The notes under the pieces are model-generated. The model was not told the DNA's origin and made no database searches. It saw only the letters and a program-made list of their open reading frames with translations. A stretch of 64,000 nucleotides of DNA from Favolaschia claudopus (taxonomy: Eukaryota > Basidiomycota > Agaricomycetes > Agaricales > Mycenaceae). The stretch spans positions 399,461 through 463,460 of the forward strand of contig JAWWNJ010000177.1 in the NCBI GenBank assembly GCA_037176885.1. The letters are read 5' to 3'. The translations under genes and the position numbers were made by a program. Each line of letters begins with the position of its first letter. Position 1 is the stretch's first letter. Positions 12,001 to 23,230 of this stretch are shown in pieces.

Positions 12001-12171
12001 CTACTTTGCAATCATTCTGTACTCGACATTCGGCCTGTCGCTTGTACGATTCGCCGGGGTACGTGTTTCGGTTTCATTGAGATGGTGTCGAAGTCCTCAT
12101 CTGCTTTCTTCTCGCAGTGCTTGTTCTACTTCTTCAAGCGGAATCTTTTCAGATTGTGCAGGAGGAACTGA
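9069..12171 (+). CDS. CHS: Chitin synthase (division 1, class I-III type)
   Basis: Membrane-bound GT2 enzyme that polymerises UDP-GlcNAc into chitin at the plasma membrane. ATG at 9069 ([20 protein letters not shown]) begins a Pro/Ser-rich cytosolic tail. The N-terminal chitin synthase domain has '[20 protein letters not shown]', and the catalytic domain has '[20 protein letters not shown]', '[16 protein letters not shown]'-type residues (seen as 'DAGTKPG'), '[20 protein letters not shown]', the 'EDR' of '[11 protein letters not shown]' and the signature 'QRRRWLNGS'. Multiple membrane segments follow, from 'FMFYKSGHG' on, with 'DVSWGTKG' in the C-terminal loop. The last exon ends [17 protein letters not shown] with TGA at 12169-12171. 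About eight short introns. Roughly 900 residues, normal for division 1. I favour class III, but class I versus II versus III needs a tree. Confidence 0.95.
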
Positions 12172-12390
12172 GCTCTGTGCCACGGTCTTTCTTGCTTTGC
12201 TTTCTTGATACACAACCACGATCCACTCATTCTACCTCATAACGGACTCAGACACACTATGTTACTAAACTATATTTAAGGAATATATTTCTGATTGTCG
12301 GTAGCCCGAACGTTGTCGCTACTTCACACTGCTTGCTGCCACGGTTCATTGAAACATTGTAGCACATTGTTGCACGGTCATCTGTATTTC

Positions 12391-13271
12391 TCAAGAGTAC
12401 ATGCCAGAAAACTCACTCCTGTCTTCGTCATAACCTCCCGCTGGTACATAAACGGGATCTCCGAACCCTACAAAGTCACCATCCAGGTCGACGTATGGGA
12501 CTGCGCCGCTGCTGTGCAGCTCCTCCATGTGAGTTCGGATCCGGGTCAGTAACTCCGCATCTTCTACGCTTGTAGTGGATTCTTCAGGTTGAGCTGATCT
12601 CCCCGTCGCATCGGATGGTTCTGCTAGTGCGCGGCGACACATTGGGCACGACCCATGCTAATTTCGATCCGTTAGCATCAATGGGAGTAGCGAGATGTCG
12701 GAAGAATTTCCGCCGGTACGCACCCCGCCTCGAATCCATTTGGATATACTGAAAACCGTTCAGAGCAAGGCAGTGTGCAGAGCTACAACTAGTACGGACT
12801 CTCTCCGACAGAATAGATGTCCGCATTGCCAGGTTTCAGCGAGTTTAGTGACGCCGAGTTCGTCAGCGGGGTATGCGGGCGAATCCATGGCGAGCGCTGT
12901 TTCCTCCTCGGCTAGGATGGCGGCAAAGGGAGTGAAGCAGATGGGGCAGAGTGAGTCTATTCAAAGTATTCCGCGTCACCAATAACAAAACAGCTTCGAG
13001 GCTGCGGAATGCTTGCCGTGGTGACCTAAATCGCGGACCTGGTCCTCAGTCAGACGAGGTAGATGGTCGGTGAGCGATCGGCTCTGTCTGGGCGTAGTCG
13101 ATTAATGAACGACGCGCCGGAGGATTACACTCACTCGGGGGACAAGTGTGCTCCAGGATTTTCGCCACGAGCAATAGCATCAGAGACTATCTGAGAAATG
13201 CGCTCCCGAAGCTGGTTGAGGCTGGCGGCGTCCTGAGGCGCGGCGGCGAAAAGGGACTGCAAGTCGGCCAT
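12391..13271 (-). CDS. RING-finger (C3HC4) protein, probable E3 ubiquitin ligase
   Basis: ATG at 13271 gives 'MADLQSLFAAAPQDAASLNQ', then a helical stretch 'LRERISQIVSDAIARGENPG' and several exons. The RING reads CPIC (near 12945), a 37-residue loop ending 'LGVTKLAETWQ', CGHLFC, 'RRDISKWIRGGHGS' and CPMC, so all eight zinc ligands of a C3HC4 RING are present. The small exon carrying 'ISKWIRGG' is flanked by GT..AG introns, and the frame closes correctly on each side. The C-terminal tail is acidic and ends DEDRSEFSGMYS with the stop at 12391. The first CxxC-to-Cys loop is near the upper end of the RING range. A second window gene (50200-51014) has the same organisation and the same 'GVTKL' in its loop. 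Substrate unknown. Confidence 0.85.
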
Positions 13272-13484
13272 GGAAGTACTTGGGAAGTATAGTCGATACG
13301 CGTCGCGCCGCGTATTTTTTCCGTACGTAATTCAATTTCTCGGGAAATTCTCCTGTCAGTGGTCACGGTCGCGTGACTCGCGGTTCCGGCAATTTGTTCG
13401 GACCGAGAGGGAGGCACCCTCCTGAAATCAGACAATGAGACATGCACTGGCAATCGACGGAGACTTGTTCCTTGAACCTTTACC

Positions 13485-16428
13485 ATGTCCACCCCTTGGA
13501 TTCCGAAGCGCACTCTCGCAGAAGGTAGCCATTGCCATGTATTTCTACCGCACTCTCCCGATGGGCTCATCGCTTTTTTCTAGTTGAAGCCCTTCTCTGT
13601 GCTCCCGGTCAATCTCCAGGTGAATTAACCAGAACAGGGTCCATTAATAGGCAAACACTAAAAACGGGAACTAGGCGATATTCTTGTTTTGGAATCGCGC
13701 GTCATTGACGGGCGAGTACAACGAGTATACAAGAATCAGTGGCCGAGCACCCGTATATTCTGGCTGGGGACGTCCCAAATCTATGCCGTCCGTCGTCTCC
13801 TTTCTCCTTCCCCTAACACTTGTTCAGAGGACTTAACAGGACAGGACATATCTCGTGTTCGAGAATCAGAGATACACATATAAAGAAACATTCACTCGGT
13901 CTTTGAAGGCTGCTGCAGTATTAAAGGACGTATTTGGCGTGACGAAAGGCCAGTGTGGTTCAACAACTTGAAGGTTGCGCATATCGCTAACGATTCGATC
14001 GGATATCACAGGAGACAGAGTCGCTATCTGCTCTCGCAATTATCCAGAATACATCGTTGCCTTTTGGGCCTGCCGTCAGTCTATCCGCTCCTTTAGTGAG
14101 AGTTATCCTTTGGCTTACTTGTTCGCCTTCCTACAGAACTCCTGGGAGCTGTGCCAGTTCTCGCTAATGCGTAAGTTTGAAACCAAGGTAGAGTAACGAC
14201 ACTCTAAATTTATCTTAGGTGGCTCCCCAACGGACCTCTGCTTCATTGCCTGAATCTCACGCAATGCAAGCTGATCATGCTCGACGCAGAAAGGGTAAAG
14301 CCAAGGAATCTCCGCTCTGAGTGCAAAACTGATCTCATACAGGCGGACCGACTCGAACCTGAGTTACAGAAGCTGACTGGGGGACCGAAAGTAGTGGTAT
14401 TGGAAAGTCACGAAGGCAAAGGACAATGGAAAGGAATGCAACCCTGGCAACATGTACTCGAATCCTATAAAGGAGACCCGCGCAAGGTAATACAAGACGA
14501 TCCGAAAGTCGTGCCTGAGGACGACTGTGTTATCTTTTTCACTTCTGGCACAACTGGTCTGCCGAGTAGGTTCCTGGCTTTTTCTTCCGCATGTAATCCA
14601 ATATTTTCACAAGAGGGCGTTTTGAGCACTCAACGTCAATTTCTCACAAATCCAATCAACGTGAGTTTCGGTTCATTAAGGAGAAACAATGCAAAGCAAC
14701 GAATATTCGTAACACGCATTCCAGACAATTGTCGCCAAACGCAGAGCTCTACTGAGACGTGGTGAAGATATCCCTGCGCCAACACCTCAAGATCCCCAAC
14801 CAGGAGTCTTAATCGCTGTTTGTTTCTCCTACATACGATGTCATCTATTGCTCAAGTCTCCCATCCTCTAGGTGCCTTTGTTCCACGTCACGGTATGTCA
14901 TTATACTTATGCGTTTGCTGCTCTCAGATTAATTTGTCTCTCAAGGGGGTAAGCCTTAGCTCAGAAATTCTGTTCTACTCTTGATATCGTTTCATATTCG
15001 ACCAGCTATCTTCTCAGCTGGTGATATAATTCTTCTTCCTTCGTCGACATCCAGCTCACACTTGACAGATGTCGTCCACATTGGCGGGTGCAAAAGTAGC
15101 TCTCACGCGAAAATGGAATCCCAAGGAAGCTGCCCAGTAAGAATAACGAATGGCGAGTTTTCCGTGCTGACTCGTTGCCCAGATTGATTCGTCGCGAGAA
15201 ATTGACGACTACCGGAGGGTGCGCAGTTTCCGCTTGTTCTCCAAATGATCTTCCTGACTTCGACAGAGTTCCTTCCATGTCTGTCGACCTAATCGAGAGC
15301 GAGCTCAAGGGCTACACTGGCCTCGAGATGATGTCGCACGGCGGCGCCGCTGCCGCTGCTGTACTAACTTCAAGAGCACGCGCAGTCTTCCCCAACACCA
15401 TGCTGTCCGTTTGTTTTCCAGTGGCTGCATCACTGAAGTTCTGACGTAAATTTGCAGGGCTCAAGGGTATGTCCAATGAAGAAGATAAAACTGATGAATG
15501 AAACAACCTCGAATAGTTATGGCATGACGGAATGCAACAGTCTTGCTGCTTCAATTGGTCGGTCTATTGTCTCTCGATGAGAACGACTTTGATAATGTTC
15601 CATAGCCGGAGAGGACTACGAAACCCACCCTACTTCGACGTACGTTGCTTCATCTGTCGCTCTGATCTAAAATCACCTGGGGGTGCATCAGGGGTCTGCC
15701 TGCACCAGTCAACGATTTTCTCATAGTCAAGGATGGAAAGATCATGCCTCGCGGGGAGCTAGGTGAGATCTGGATTCGGGGCCCAAACGTCATGAAAGGT
15801 TACTGGCGGGATCAAGGTAAATCTTTGCGACAATAACGCAACACTTGCAGTTGTTAACAGAACTCTATAGCGGCCACCGACAAGGTCGTCACCAAGGATG
15901 GATGGCTCATGAGCGGAGATATAGGTCTCTTGGACGAGCATGGTTTCCTCTACATTCGCGACCGAAGTAAGTTTCTGTGGTGCTGAACGCATCATGAACC
16001 TCAATTCCCTGCAGTCAAGGATATCATCATACGTGGGGGTGAAAACATTGACTCGACAACAGTAGAGAATGCGCTCTTCATGGACGGGGTTATGGAAGTG
16101 GCTGCAGTCGCAGTCCCGGATGAAAAACTCGGAGAATTAGTCGCTGCTGTGGTCTCCGTTCAAGCCGATCATCGGGCCAAGGTAACGGAAAAAGCCCTCA
16201 TGGCTTTAGCGCGCAGTCGGTAAGTGTCGATTGAACGCATATACTGATGGGCAAGTCACTGATATGTCTGACATCAGCTTGCCCAAGTTCGCGGTGCCCG
16301 TCTTGATCATTTTCCAAGAACTGCTTCCACATAATGCCGCTGGTAAAATCATTAAAGGTCACCTGCGCACCGTGGCCCGCCTTGAGTGGGAGAAGCGAGG
16401 ACGTCAACCCGTTATCGCGAAGCTGTAA
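13485..16428 (+). CDS. AMP-dependent acyl-CoA synthetase/ligase
   Basis: ANL-superfamily adenylating enzyme that activates a carboxylic acid with ATP to an acyl-AMP and then an acyl-CoA. ATG at 13485 gives [13 protein letters not shown], and splicing yields '[12 protein letters not shown]', '[18 protein letters not shown]', '[18 protein letters not shown]' and '[20 protein letters not shown]'. The P-loop-like A3 motif is '[15 protein letters not shown]' (near 14525), split by an intron. Further motifs are '[11 protein letters not shown]' (A5), '[18 protein letters not shown]' (A6), '[10 protein letters not shown]' (A7), '[16 protein letters not shown]' (A8) and the C-terminal catalytic Lys in '[12 protein letters not shown]'. 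The stop is at 16426-16428. About twelve introns. Similar basidiomycete proteins are called long-chain-fatty-acid or coumarate-type CoA ligases. The substrate is not readable. No PTS1-like tripeptide at the C-terminus (AKL is close to SKL: the protein ends VIAKL, so weak peroxisomal targeting is possible). Confidence 0.9.
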
Positions 16429-16598
16429 GGTAGAACGACCAATTATGTTGGTCGGTGGGTGTCGTTGGCTGGACCATTTCTCATAAGGATTTCCATGGAT
16501 TTATCATTGTTTATCTACGAGCAAAATTGAGTGAATATTACGGGTATGGACTAGAGTAAATAACAGAGTTCCATGAAGTAATAACGGGAACGGAGACG

Positions 16599-19477
16599 CT
16601 AAACCTCTGCCACATCTCTCCTCCACTTGTCGACCGCACCATACTTGGCTTCATCGTGTAGCGATGCTAAGGAAGGAGCCACAGGAGGCTGCATCATCAT
16701 TGGAGGACCAAAGAAACCGGATCCCATCATCGGTTGTTGGAAGAACATGCTTTGGTGCATCTGAGCCTGCATCATCATATGTTGGTGCTGGGCCTGCGCT
16801 TGTGCCATCATGTTGAATTGAGAGCGGCGCTGCTGTTCAGGGTGATAAGCCAGAGGCATATCATCGTCGTCTCCTCCATGTCCAGACGTCGAAGGTAAGA
16901 CTCGCGATGCGCGCAAACCGAGGGGCTGATCGTCCTCGTCTTCGTCGTGTCGCGACTCAGACCGTCGGTCAAAGTTGATAGAGGGGAGACTGAGCTTGGT
17001 TTTCTGAAGAAGCACCGACAAGGGCTGCTCCTCGTCTGAGTCTGGAGATGTCTGGAGCTGCGTTGCTCGCTGTGCAGCACGATCGATTGTCGCAGCAAGC
17101 GGCAGGTCCTCTTCACTGTCATCGTCGTGCAGTTGGCGAGTGGGTTTCTGCGCCTTCTTTGGGTACCGCGGGCCCGTCCCAGTTGTACGAGTGGGACCAC
17201 CCGCTTCTTCCTCCGACGACCAGCCATCACGAGCGTTCTCTTGCCGTTGTGAAGGCCCAGCAGCATCACTTTCCTCACTGTCAGAATCATCATTAACTGG
17301 GGGAGGTCTTCGCGGAGCCGAAGGAATCGCTGGTAAAACTGGAGGCCCTTCGTCCATCCGAGGTTGGTTTGAAACGGATTCAGAGGTGCTCATCGCCTCG
17401 GGCATTGCAGCCACAGGCGACTCCTCTGTAGCTTTGCCTTTTCCCTTCCGTTTCTTCCTGCCTCGTTTCATCTCCGCTTTTTCCTCCGCTGCTTTCCGCA
17501 GCTCTTCGTCAGCTTTCTCTTGGGCCTCGATATCCTTCAATTTGGCAAGTTCGCGTTCCCACAGTGTGTCGACACCAAATACAGAACGACTGGTAGGGGC
17601 GCGGCTTCCGAGTCCAGGACGCAGCATCTTATCGTCCTCTTCGAAATTGAGCAGAGGCTGGGAATTTCTTCGACCTTGTGAGCCGAAGGAGTCCATATGC
17701 TGCGTCAAAGGTCGGCCGGAGGAATCGGGACGGGCCTGTAACGACGCTGGATCTATAAGCGTACTGCGGCGCTGGGTTTGAGGGCGTGCCATCATTGAAG
17801 GGCGCTCGTCGCCAGTGAAAACCCTAGTCAAGGTGGTTAGGAAAATTGACCTGAGGACAGTTGCATGTATTACCGTGATTTTGATCTCATCTCAGCCTTG
17901 CGATTTTCAAGATCATCAATGAGACTCTTTCCAAGAAGCTTGCCTGCAGGCCGGTTGGGTTTCGACTGTTCGTCAGCGGGTAACGAGAATTGAGGAATTC
18001 CTTCGTCCTCCAGCGGCATGGCCTGTTGTACCTGCATACCATCCTCCGTAGCCCGCTGCATGTTATCATCAATGTCGGCATAAGTTACATCTCTGTGTCC
18101 GTCTACAAGTAAGGTGTTGCGGAATGTCAATTGAGACAGAGTCAAATTCATTCGCGGGTTGGGAGTGAATAAGTTGGATGCAGTCGGTGGCGCAGAAGAA
18201 GACGAAGGATCAAGCGCGTGAGATGAACGTCGCGTCGATCGAGCACCTGGAGGGAGTGGAGGATCCGCAGAGACAAGGAAACCATCTCGGGTTTGAGAAG
18301 TCGAAGACGGGACATTGGTTGTAGATTGCAGAGGGCTGGGCATTACAAGGATTTTCGGGCGCAACAGTTCCATGGTAGAATAGCGGCGTTCCCGGCCTTG
18401 ACCGGTCATTACGGAGGCGTCGTCCAACATCATTCGCGTTCCCATTGACGCGGTTGATATAGTACGAGCATGAGCGGCGCCTTTGGGATCGAACTTCGAC
18501 ATCATGCTGGGAGGTCGTAGTGCAAACGGATTGTTTTCGTCCAGCAGATTCATGCTACTACTGGAAATTGCGCGTGGTCGAGGACCCAAATCATCATCAC
18601 CTGGAAAGGGTCTGGGATCCATGCTGCTAGACGAGTATTGTCGATCGAATGCGGGTTGAGAATTCGGGTCGAATTTCGACGTGAAGACAGAGGACCGGAA
18701 ATCATTCTGTCTTGGCTGTGGGGAAGGGGAACGAACTGAGCCGGTAGGAAATGGAACGGAATCAGGCAAGGGTTGCGAAGTTACTCGTTGTCGCTGAAGT
18801 GGAACGGGCTCCATGTTTTCCAGATCGAGAGGCGAGGCAAAGGACTTCCTTCGAGTTTCTTCCGCCATTGCATTCGTCAAATTGTCTAGATTGCCAACGC
18901 TCATGGACCTTGTCGTATGGCGTACAGAACCCTCACGGACCGACTGCACGGGGTGCGGGTTGGGAAGCTGGAGAGTCGAACTGCGCGACCTGCGTTTGGA
19001 TTTCGGTTCCTTCTCTTTTGGCATGAAGGCATCGATTCCCCAAGAAGAGAGATCGACCTCGACCTCATGTTCCTCCGGCTCTTCTCCGTCCTCGTCCTCG
19101 TAGTCCCCAGCCTCTTCTGCTCCGAAGGGATTCCGCAGGATATTAAGAGATCCTCTGGATCTCCGTCCATCCAGTACGGACTCACGACCATTCAAACTAC
19201 CCGTTTCAGTGGGAAGTGCAACGCCGAGATAGTCGCTTTTGCGGGCTACTGCGTCCGCTGCAGCGAGTTGTGTCTGAGATTGCTGGGCCCGTCTAAAGTT
19301 GGCGAATATGGCACTTTCTTGCGCTGAACGGTAGGGCGCGTCCGGATTGTCAGGGTCGTTGTCATATTCTTCGAAAACCTAAGCTCTCGCAAACTCGCTG
19401 AATCAGGTGCGATAATGTTCCATACCTAGCAGGGCAGCAGCAAGCTGCAAACGAGAGAATAGCGCCGGGGTAGCCAT
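16599..19477 (-). CDS. Large, largely disordered basidiomycete protein of unknown function
   Basis: Two long exons (about 19400-17880 and 17830-16599) joined by a canonical intron near 17876-17829 give about 900 residues. The N-terminal part has 'NPDAPYRSAQESAIFANFRR', then a segment rich in Ala and Gln ('SQTQLAAADAVARKSDYLG'). The middle is Ser/Pro/Arg-rich with repeated acidic patches (EEAGDYEDEDGEEPEEHEVE, DDSDSEESDAAG). Near the end there is a Lys-rich predicted coiled coil ('LAKLKDIEAQEKADEELRKA'), a nuclear-signal-like 'RGRKKRKGKGK' and a Met/Gln-rich stretch ('QAQAQHQHMMMQAQMHQSM'). It ends DKWRRDVAEV at 16599. The first coding exon is probably MATPALFSRLQLAAALL (ATG at 19477), but with the obvious donor (CTAG|gtatgg) and acceptor (cttag) it joins out of phase, so the 5' end is unresolved. 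No known domain recognised. Confidence 0.7.
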
Positions 19478-19665
19478 GGATGGAGGCAGCACCACGTACT
19501 GCACGATCAAAGTAGCAGACGAGTTACGATGAGGGCGCGGCAGCTAATTATGTCACTTTGGTAGAAATCTTGCTGCTCTCAATACTCCGAGTCTGCAATT
19601 GATTTCAAGTTTGTCCCAGATGCGTTGTTAATATGGTTAATACAAGATGTCTGCTTCCAATAATG

Positions 19666-22600
19666 CTATAGTTCGTCGTGGACAACAACATTCCCGTCCT
19701 CGTCAATTTCCTCCATCTCAATTTGAATTTGGTCTTTCAAGTGGTCCGGTAGTTCAATCCCAGGCTGGTCGCCTCCTTGAGCTTGTTGCTGCTCCTGCTT
19801 GAACTGGCTGTAGTCCATGAACTGGTCCGCGAACTGGTCCGGTGCGACGTAATCCTCCGTCGGTAGCTCGGGATCAACGGGCGGGGCAGGTTTCACGGTC
19901 GAGTCTGTTGGCGCGGTCTCAGAAACGCCGAGTGAGCGTCTCAAAACGCGGTCGACGCGGGAGAAAAAGCTGCTTGAGTCTAAGTGCAAATTCTCCATAT
20001 GATAAAGGAAAAGCCCACATATTGGAATCGGGAACTTCGAAACCAGAGCGAACGAGAGCACCATCAATGAGAATAGAGGCAACCTCATTCAGCTCGGCTT
20101 CCGCCTCTACGTCGGGCTCCTCATCCTCCGCAGGAAGCCGTTCAACTCTGCGAAGGAGACCCTCTATCAAGGGAGAACGTGGGTTGATTTCCAGAACCTT
20201 GGCCTTCTTCGCCATTTCATGCATGAAGTTTTGTTGCGGGTTCTTCCCGTTTTGGGCGTTTTGAGCACTCATCATCCGCTGCATGTTGGCAGTGTACCCG
20301 TGGCTATCCGCGACGATGGCGCAAGGACTGGTCACCAGACGGTTGGAGACAACCACTAAGGATTTTTCTTATCAGGGCTCGGCGACGGTGGTGGAAGCGA
20401 CACTGACCATCGCGAACGACTTCGTTCGAGTGTTCTTTAAGATATTTGAGTAAGGGTTGATACCTCTCGGTGGCAGCCTCTTTCTCTTCTTTCTCCTGCT
20501 CCTCAAGGTCTAAAGAGAACCTTGCATCAGGCAAGGCAAGCGTGAAACAAGAAAATGTTAGGGACCTTCGTCACCGAATTTCAGACCGGCTTTGGCGACG
20601 TCTTGGAAAGGAACGTTCCTGCAAGGATTGAGTCATTGTCACGAATATAACGTGGACGCTCATAGACTCACTTGTAGTGACGGAGGTTCTGAACAAAGAT
20701 CTCATCCAACGGTTCACCAAGCAAGAGAACTTCGTATCCCCGAGCATGAAGTTTTTCAACAAACACACTCTGTGCGAGATTCTCGGCTGATTTGCCCATC
20801 TCGGCGAGGTAGAAAATCTATTCGGAGAAAAAACGGTGAGTACCCTTGCTATAGGATTGCGTAACAAGATTCACCTGCTTCTGACCCTGCTTCTTGTTTT
20901 CGAGATATTCGGAAAGCGAGGTAAAATTCCTCTGGTTAGTCGTGAAACGCGCCAGATTTGTCAGTTTATCGCGATTCTTGACGTCCTCGACGGCACCAAG
21001 CTTGAACACAGAGTTATAGACTTCGCCGATCTTCTCGAATTTCTCCTTGTCGTCCTCTGCAATCCGAGCGAAGAGCTGGAGGATCCGCTTCATAATAATC
21101 TGCTTCAATTGCCTGAGGAACCGAGTCGACTGAAGAGTCTCCCGAGAAACGTTCAACGGAAGATCTTCAGCGTCTACGACAGCCTTAACCCAGCTTGCCC
21201 ATTTCGGAAGGGTATCTTCACCCAGGTCCGACGTGATGAACACGCGCTTAACCATGAGCTTGACGTCGGTTGATTTGTATGTCAGGGGCTGCTTCCAGTA
21301 CTCTTCATCGCTGTGTGTGCGTAGTAAGCATCAAGCTGAACATCTTGGCTGGAAGAGAAGACGCACAGTTTGCCAGGGAGATAAATAATTGATTTGAAGG
21401 ATGTTCCCGACTCGGAATCTCCAGAAAAGTGTGTCCATCCGAGAGGCTTGGTGTAATCCTTCCAAAACGCCGAGTAGAACAGTTCGTAGTCCTCTAAAGA
21501 ATAACATCAGTGAAACGTCCGCTAGTTTCTGGAGAAAAGAGACCATCAGAGGCATTCTTTGCATCCCTAAATGCCGGGAGTCAGAGGTAAGAACATGACG
21601 CAAAAAACATGCACGGACCGCTGCCACAGAGGAGGGAGGGCGTTGAGTTGAACCCATTCATCGACCACGACGCTCTTCATCTTAGGAGGAGCAGGCTCGG
21701 CTTTAGGCTTTTCCTCAGGCTCGTCCTCCACGATGGCCTCGTCGCTGTCTTCAGATTCTTTCTTCGCAGCTTCCGAGGCTTCGGGAGCGGCATCTTCTGA
21801 TGCCGAAGCTTCAGCAGCATCCTCATCCGGGACCTGTTGCGTTTCTTGGGTAAAGAGGTAAATGGGGTAGATCGACGAGTACGAAGAATGCTTGTTGCTT
21901 TTTCAAGCTGTCAGCAACTGAGCCGACGAGAAATTGGGATACACGTACACCAAACCCCGAAGTTTATCAGTATCGAGATATTCCACCGCATCTTCCTTCA
22001 AATGGAGAGTGATCTCGGTTCCATGAGTACCGAGCGTGTTTCCACGAGGGTCGGGGAATATCTCGAACGAACTGTCATCGGAGGAGGAGCTGAAGACATT
22101 TTGGGCTGGCTTGGGGTTTTTAGCTGTCTTTGGGGCGATCGACGCGACATAGACGCGATCCGCCACAAGGAAGCTACTGTAGAAACCGAGACCAAATGCA
22201 CCGATGAGGTTACCCTGGCCAGTGCCGTCTGAGTTCTCCGCCTTCGCGAGGAAATCCGAGGTTCCTGACTTGGCCAAAGTTCCCTACACCCCGACAGTAA
22301 GACGACCAGTCATAGACAGGTGGTATGAAAAACGAACAAGATTCGTGGTCAATTCCTCCACAGACATCCCAATACCAGTATCTGCATATACCGATTGAGA
22401 CTGGTTTCGAACGTATTGCAAGAATACACTAACCTGAAATGATAATGCGGCCCCCCTTGCCATCTTCGTCCTTTATGGCCTTAATAGTGACATTGAGAGG
22501 GTCGCTGCCAAGCGAAATAGACTTGTCCGTCAACGCGGTCAGCCGGAATTTTTCCAGAGCATCCTGCATTGCATTAGTCGAAGGGGAGTATTGAAACTGC

Positions 22601-22970
22601 GTTCGCGTACATTCGCGTTCGAGATCAACTCTCGCAGGAAAATGTCTCTGAAATGCAGTGTAAGACGATTGCTGAAGGATGCCCGAGCCTATGGAACTCA
22701 CTTGTGGGAGTAAAGGCTAAGCACTATGATTTAGCTGCTGTCTATCGAAACAGAGAGGAACAGCTTGCCTGTTAATGACAATTTTCCTCAGACGAGCAAC
22801 ATCACTCTGCAGGGGGCACGTTCAACGTTAACAGTACATTCTTCACGAAGGACTCGAAACTCAACCTGATAATTATGTTTCTCCTTGGGCACGTCCGGGG
22901 CATCGAAGTCCTGGGCGAATGCGGAGGAGAGCAGGGTTAAGGATAGAAAGAGTGGACGGAGAAGCCGCAT
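19666..22970 (-). CDS. ER-type Hsp90 (endoplasmin/GRP94-like) with signal peptide and HDEL
   Basis: ATP-dependent chaperone. ATG at 22970 gives MRLLRPLFLSLTLLSSAFAQ, a clear signal peptide with cleavage expected after AFA. The Hsp90 ATPase domain follows: 'DIFLRELISNANDALEKFRL', 'DTGIGMSVEELTTNLGTLAK', 'GAFGLGFYSSFLVADRVYV' and 'GTEITLHLKEDAVEYL'. A highly acidic linker (rich in E, D, A and S, about 21830-21690) precedes 'KMKSVVVDEWVQLN'. The middle domain has 'SFKSIIYLPGKL' and 'LMVKRVFITSDLGEDTLPKW', then 'VDAEDLPLNVSRETLQSTR'. The C-terminal dimerisation domain ends in an acidic tail EEIDEDGNVVVHDEL with the stop at 19666-19668. HDEL is the fungal ER-retention signal. About nine introns, each closing in frame where I checked. 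Cytosolic Hsp90 instead ends in MEEVD and has no signal peptide, so this is the ER paralogue. Confidence 0.94.
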
Positions 22971-23063
22971 TCTCGACGACTGCACACAAGCGTTGCGTTG
23001 CACGACGAGAGTGAAGGCTGCTGGCAGAGAACAGTTCTAATAAATCGGTCCGCGGCTCTGCGC

Positions 23064-23080
23064 TACGTGGTGACACGTCA
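23064..23080. promoter_or_regulatory. UPRE-like elements upstream of ER Hsp90
   Basis: TACGTG at 23064-23069 matches the UPRE-2 core bound by Hac1-type bZIP factors. ACACGTCA at 23073-23080 is TGACGTGT on the gene's own strand, close to the TGACGTG(G/A) consensus of XBP1/ATF6-type sites. Both lie about 94-110 bp upstream of the Hsp90 ATG (22970), where a fungal proximal promoter element would sit. The match is short and the assignment is inferred from sequence and gene identity. Confidence 0.45.
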
Positions 23081-23230
23081 GCGCGTCGGGCGGAACGCGG
23101 TCACGTTTCCATCTCCTCTGCTTCGACCCTGATGCAACCTCATCGAACGGCTGATGCTCGGCGTAATGTATACTCGCGATTCTCGCGGGAACGAAAGAAT
23201 GTGTTAATCTAGCTACGACAATTGGACAGA

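Noticed and set aside
17140..17781. 213-codon plus-strand frame opposite the large disordered protein
   Set aside because: Shadow of the acidic/Ser-rich coding strand (Ser/Phe-rich antisense reading). The minus-strand gene has the splice logic and conserved N-terminal block.
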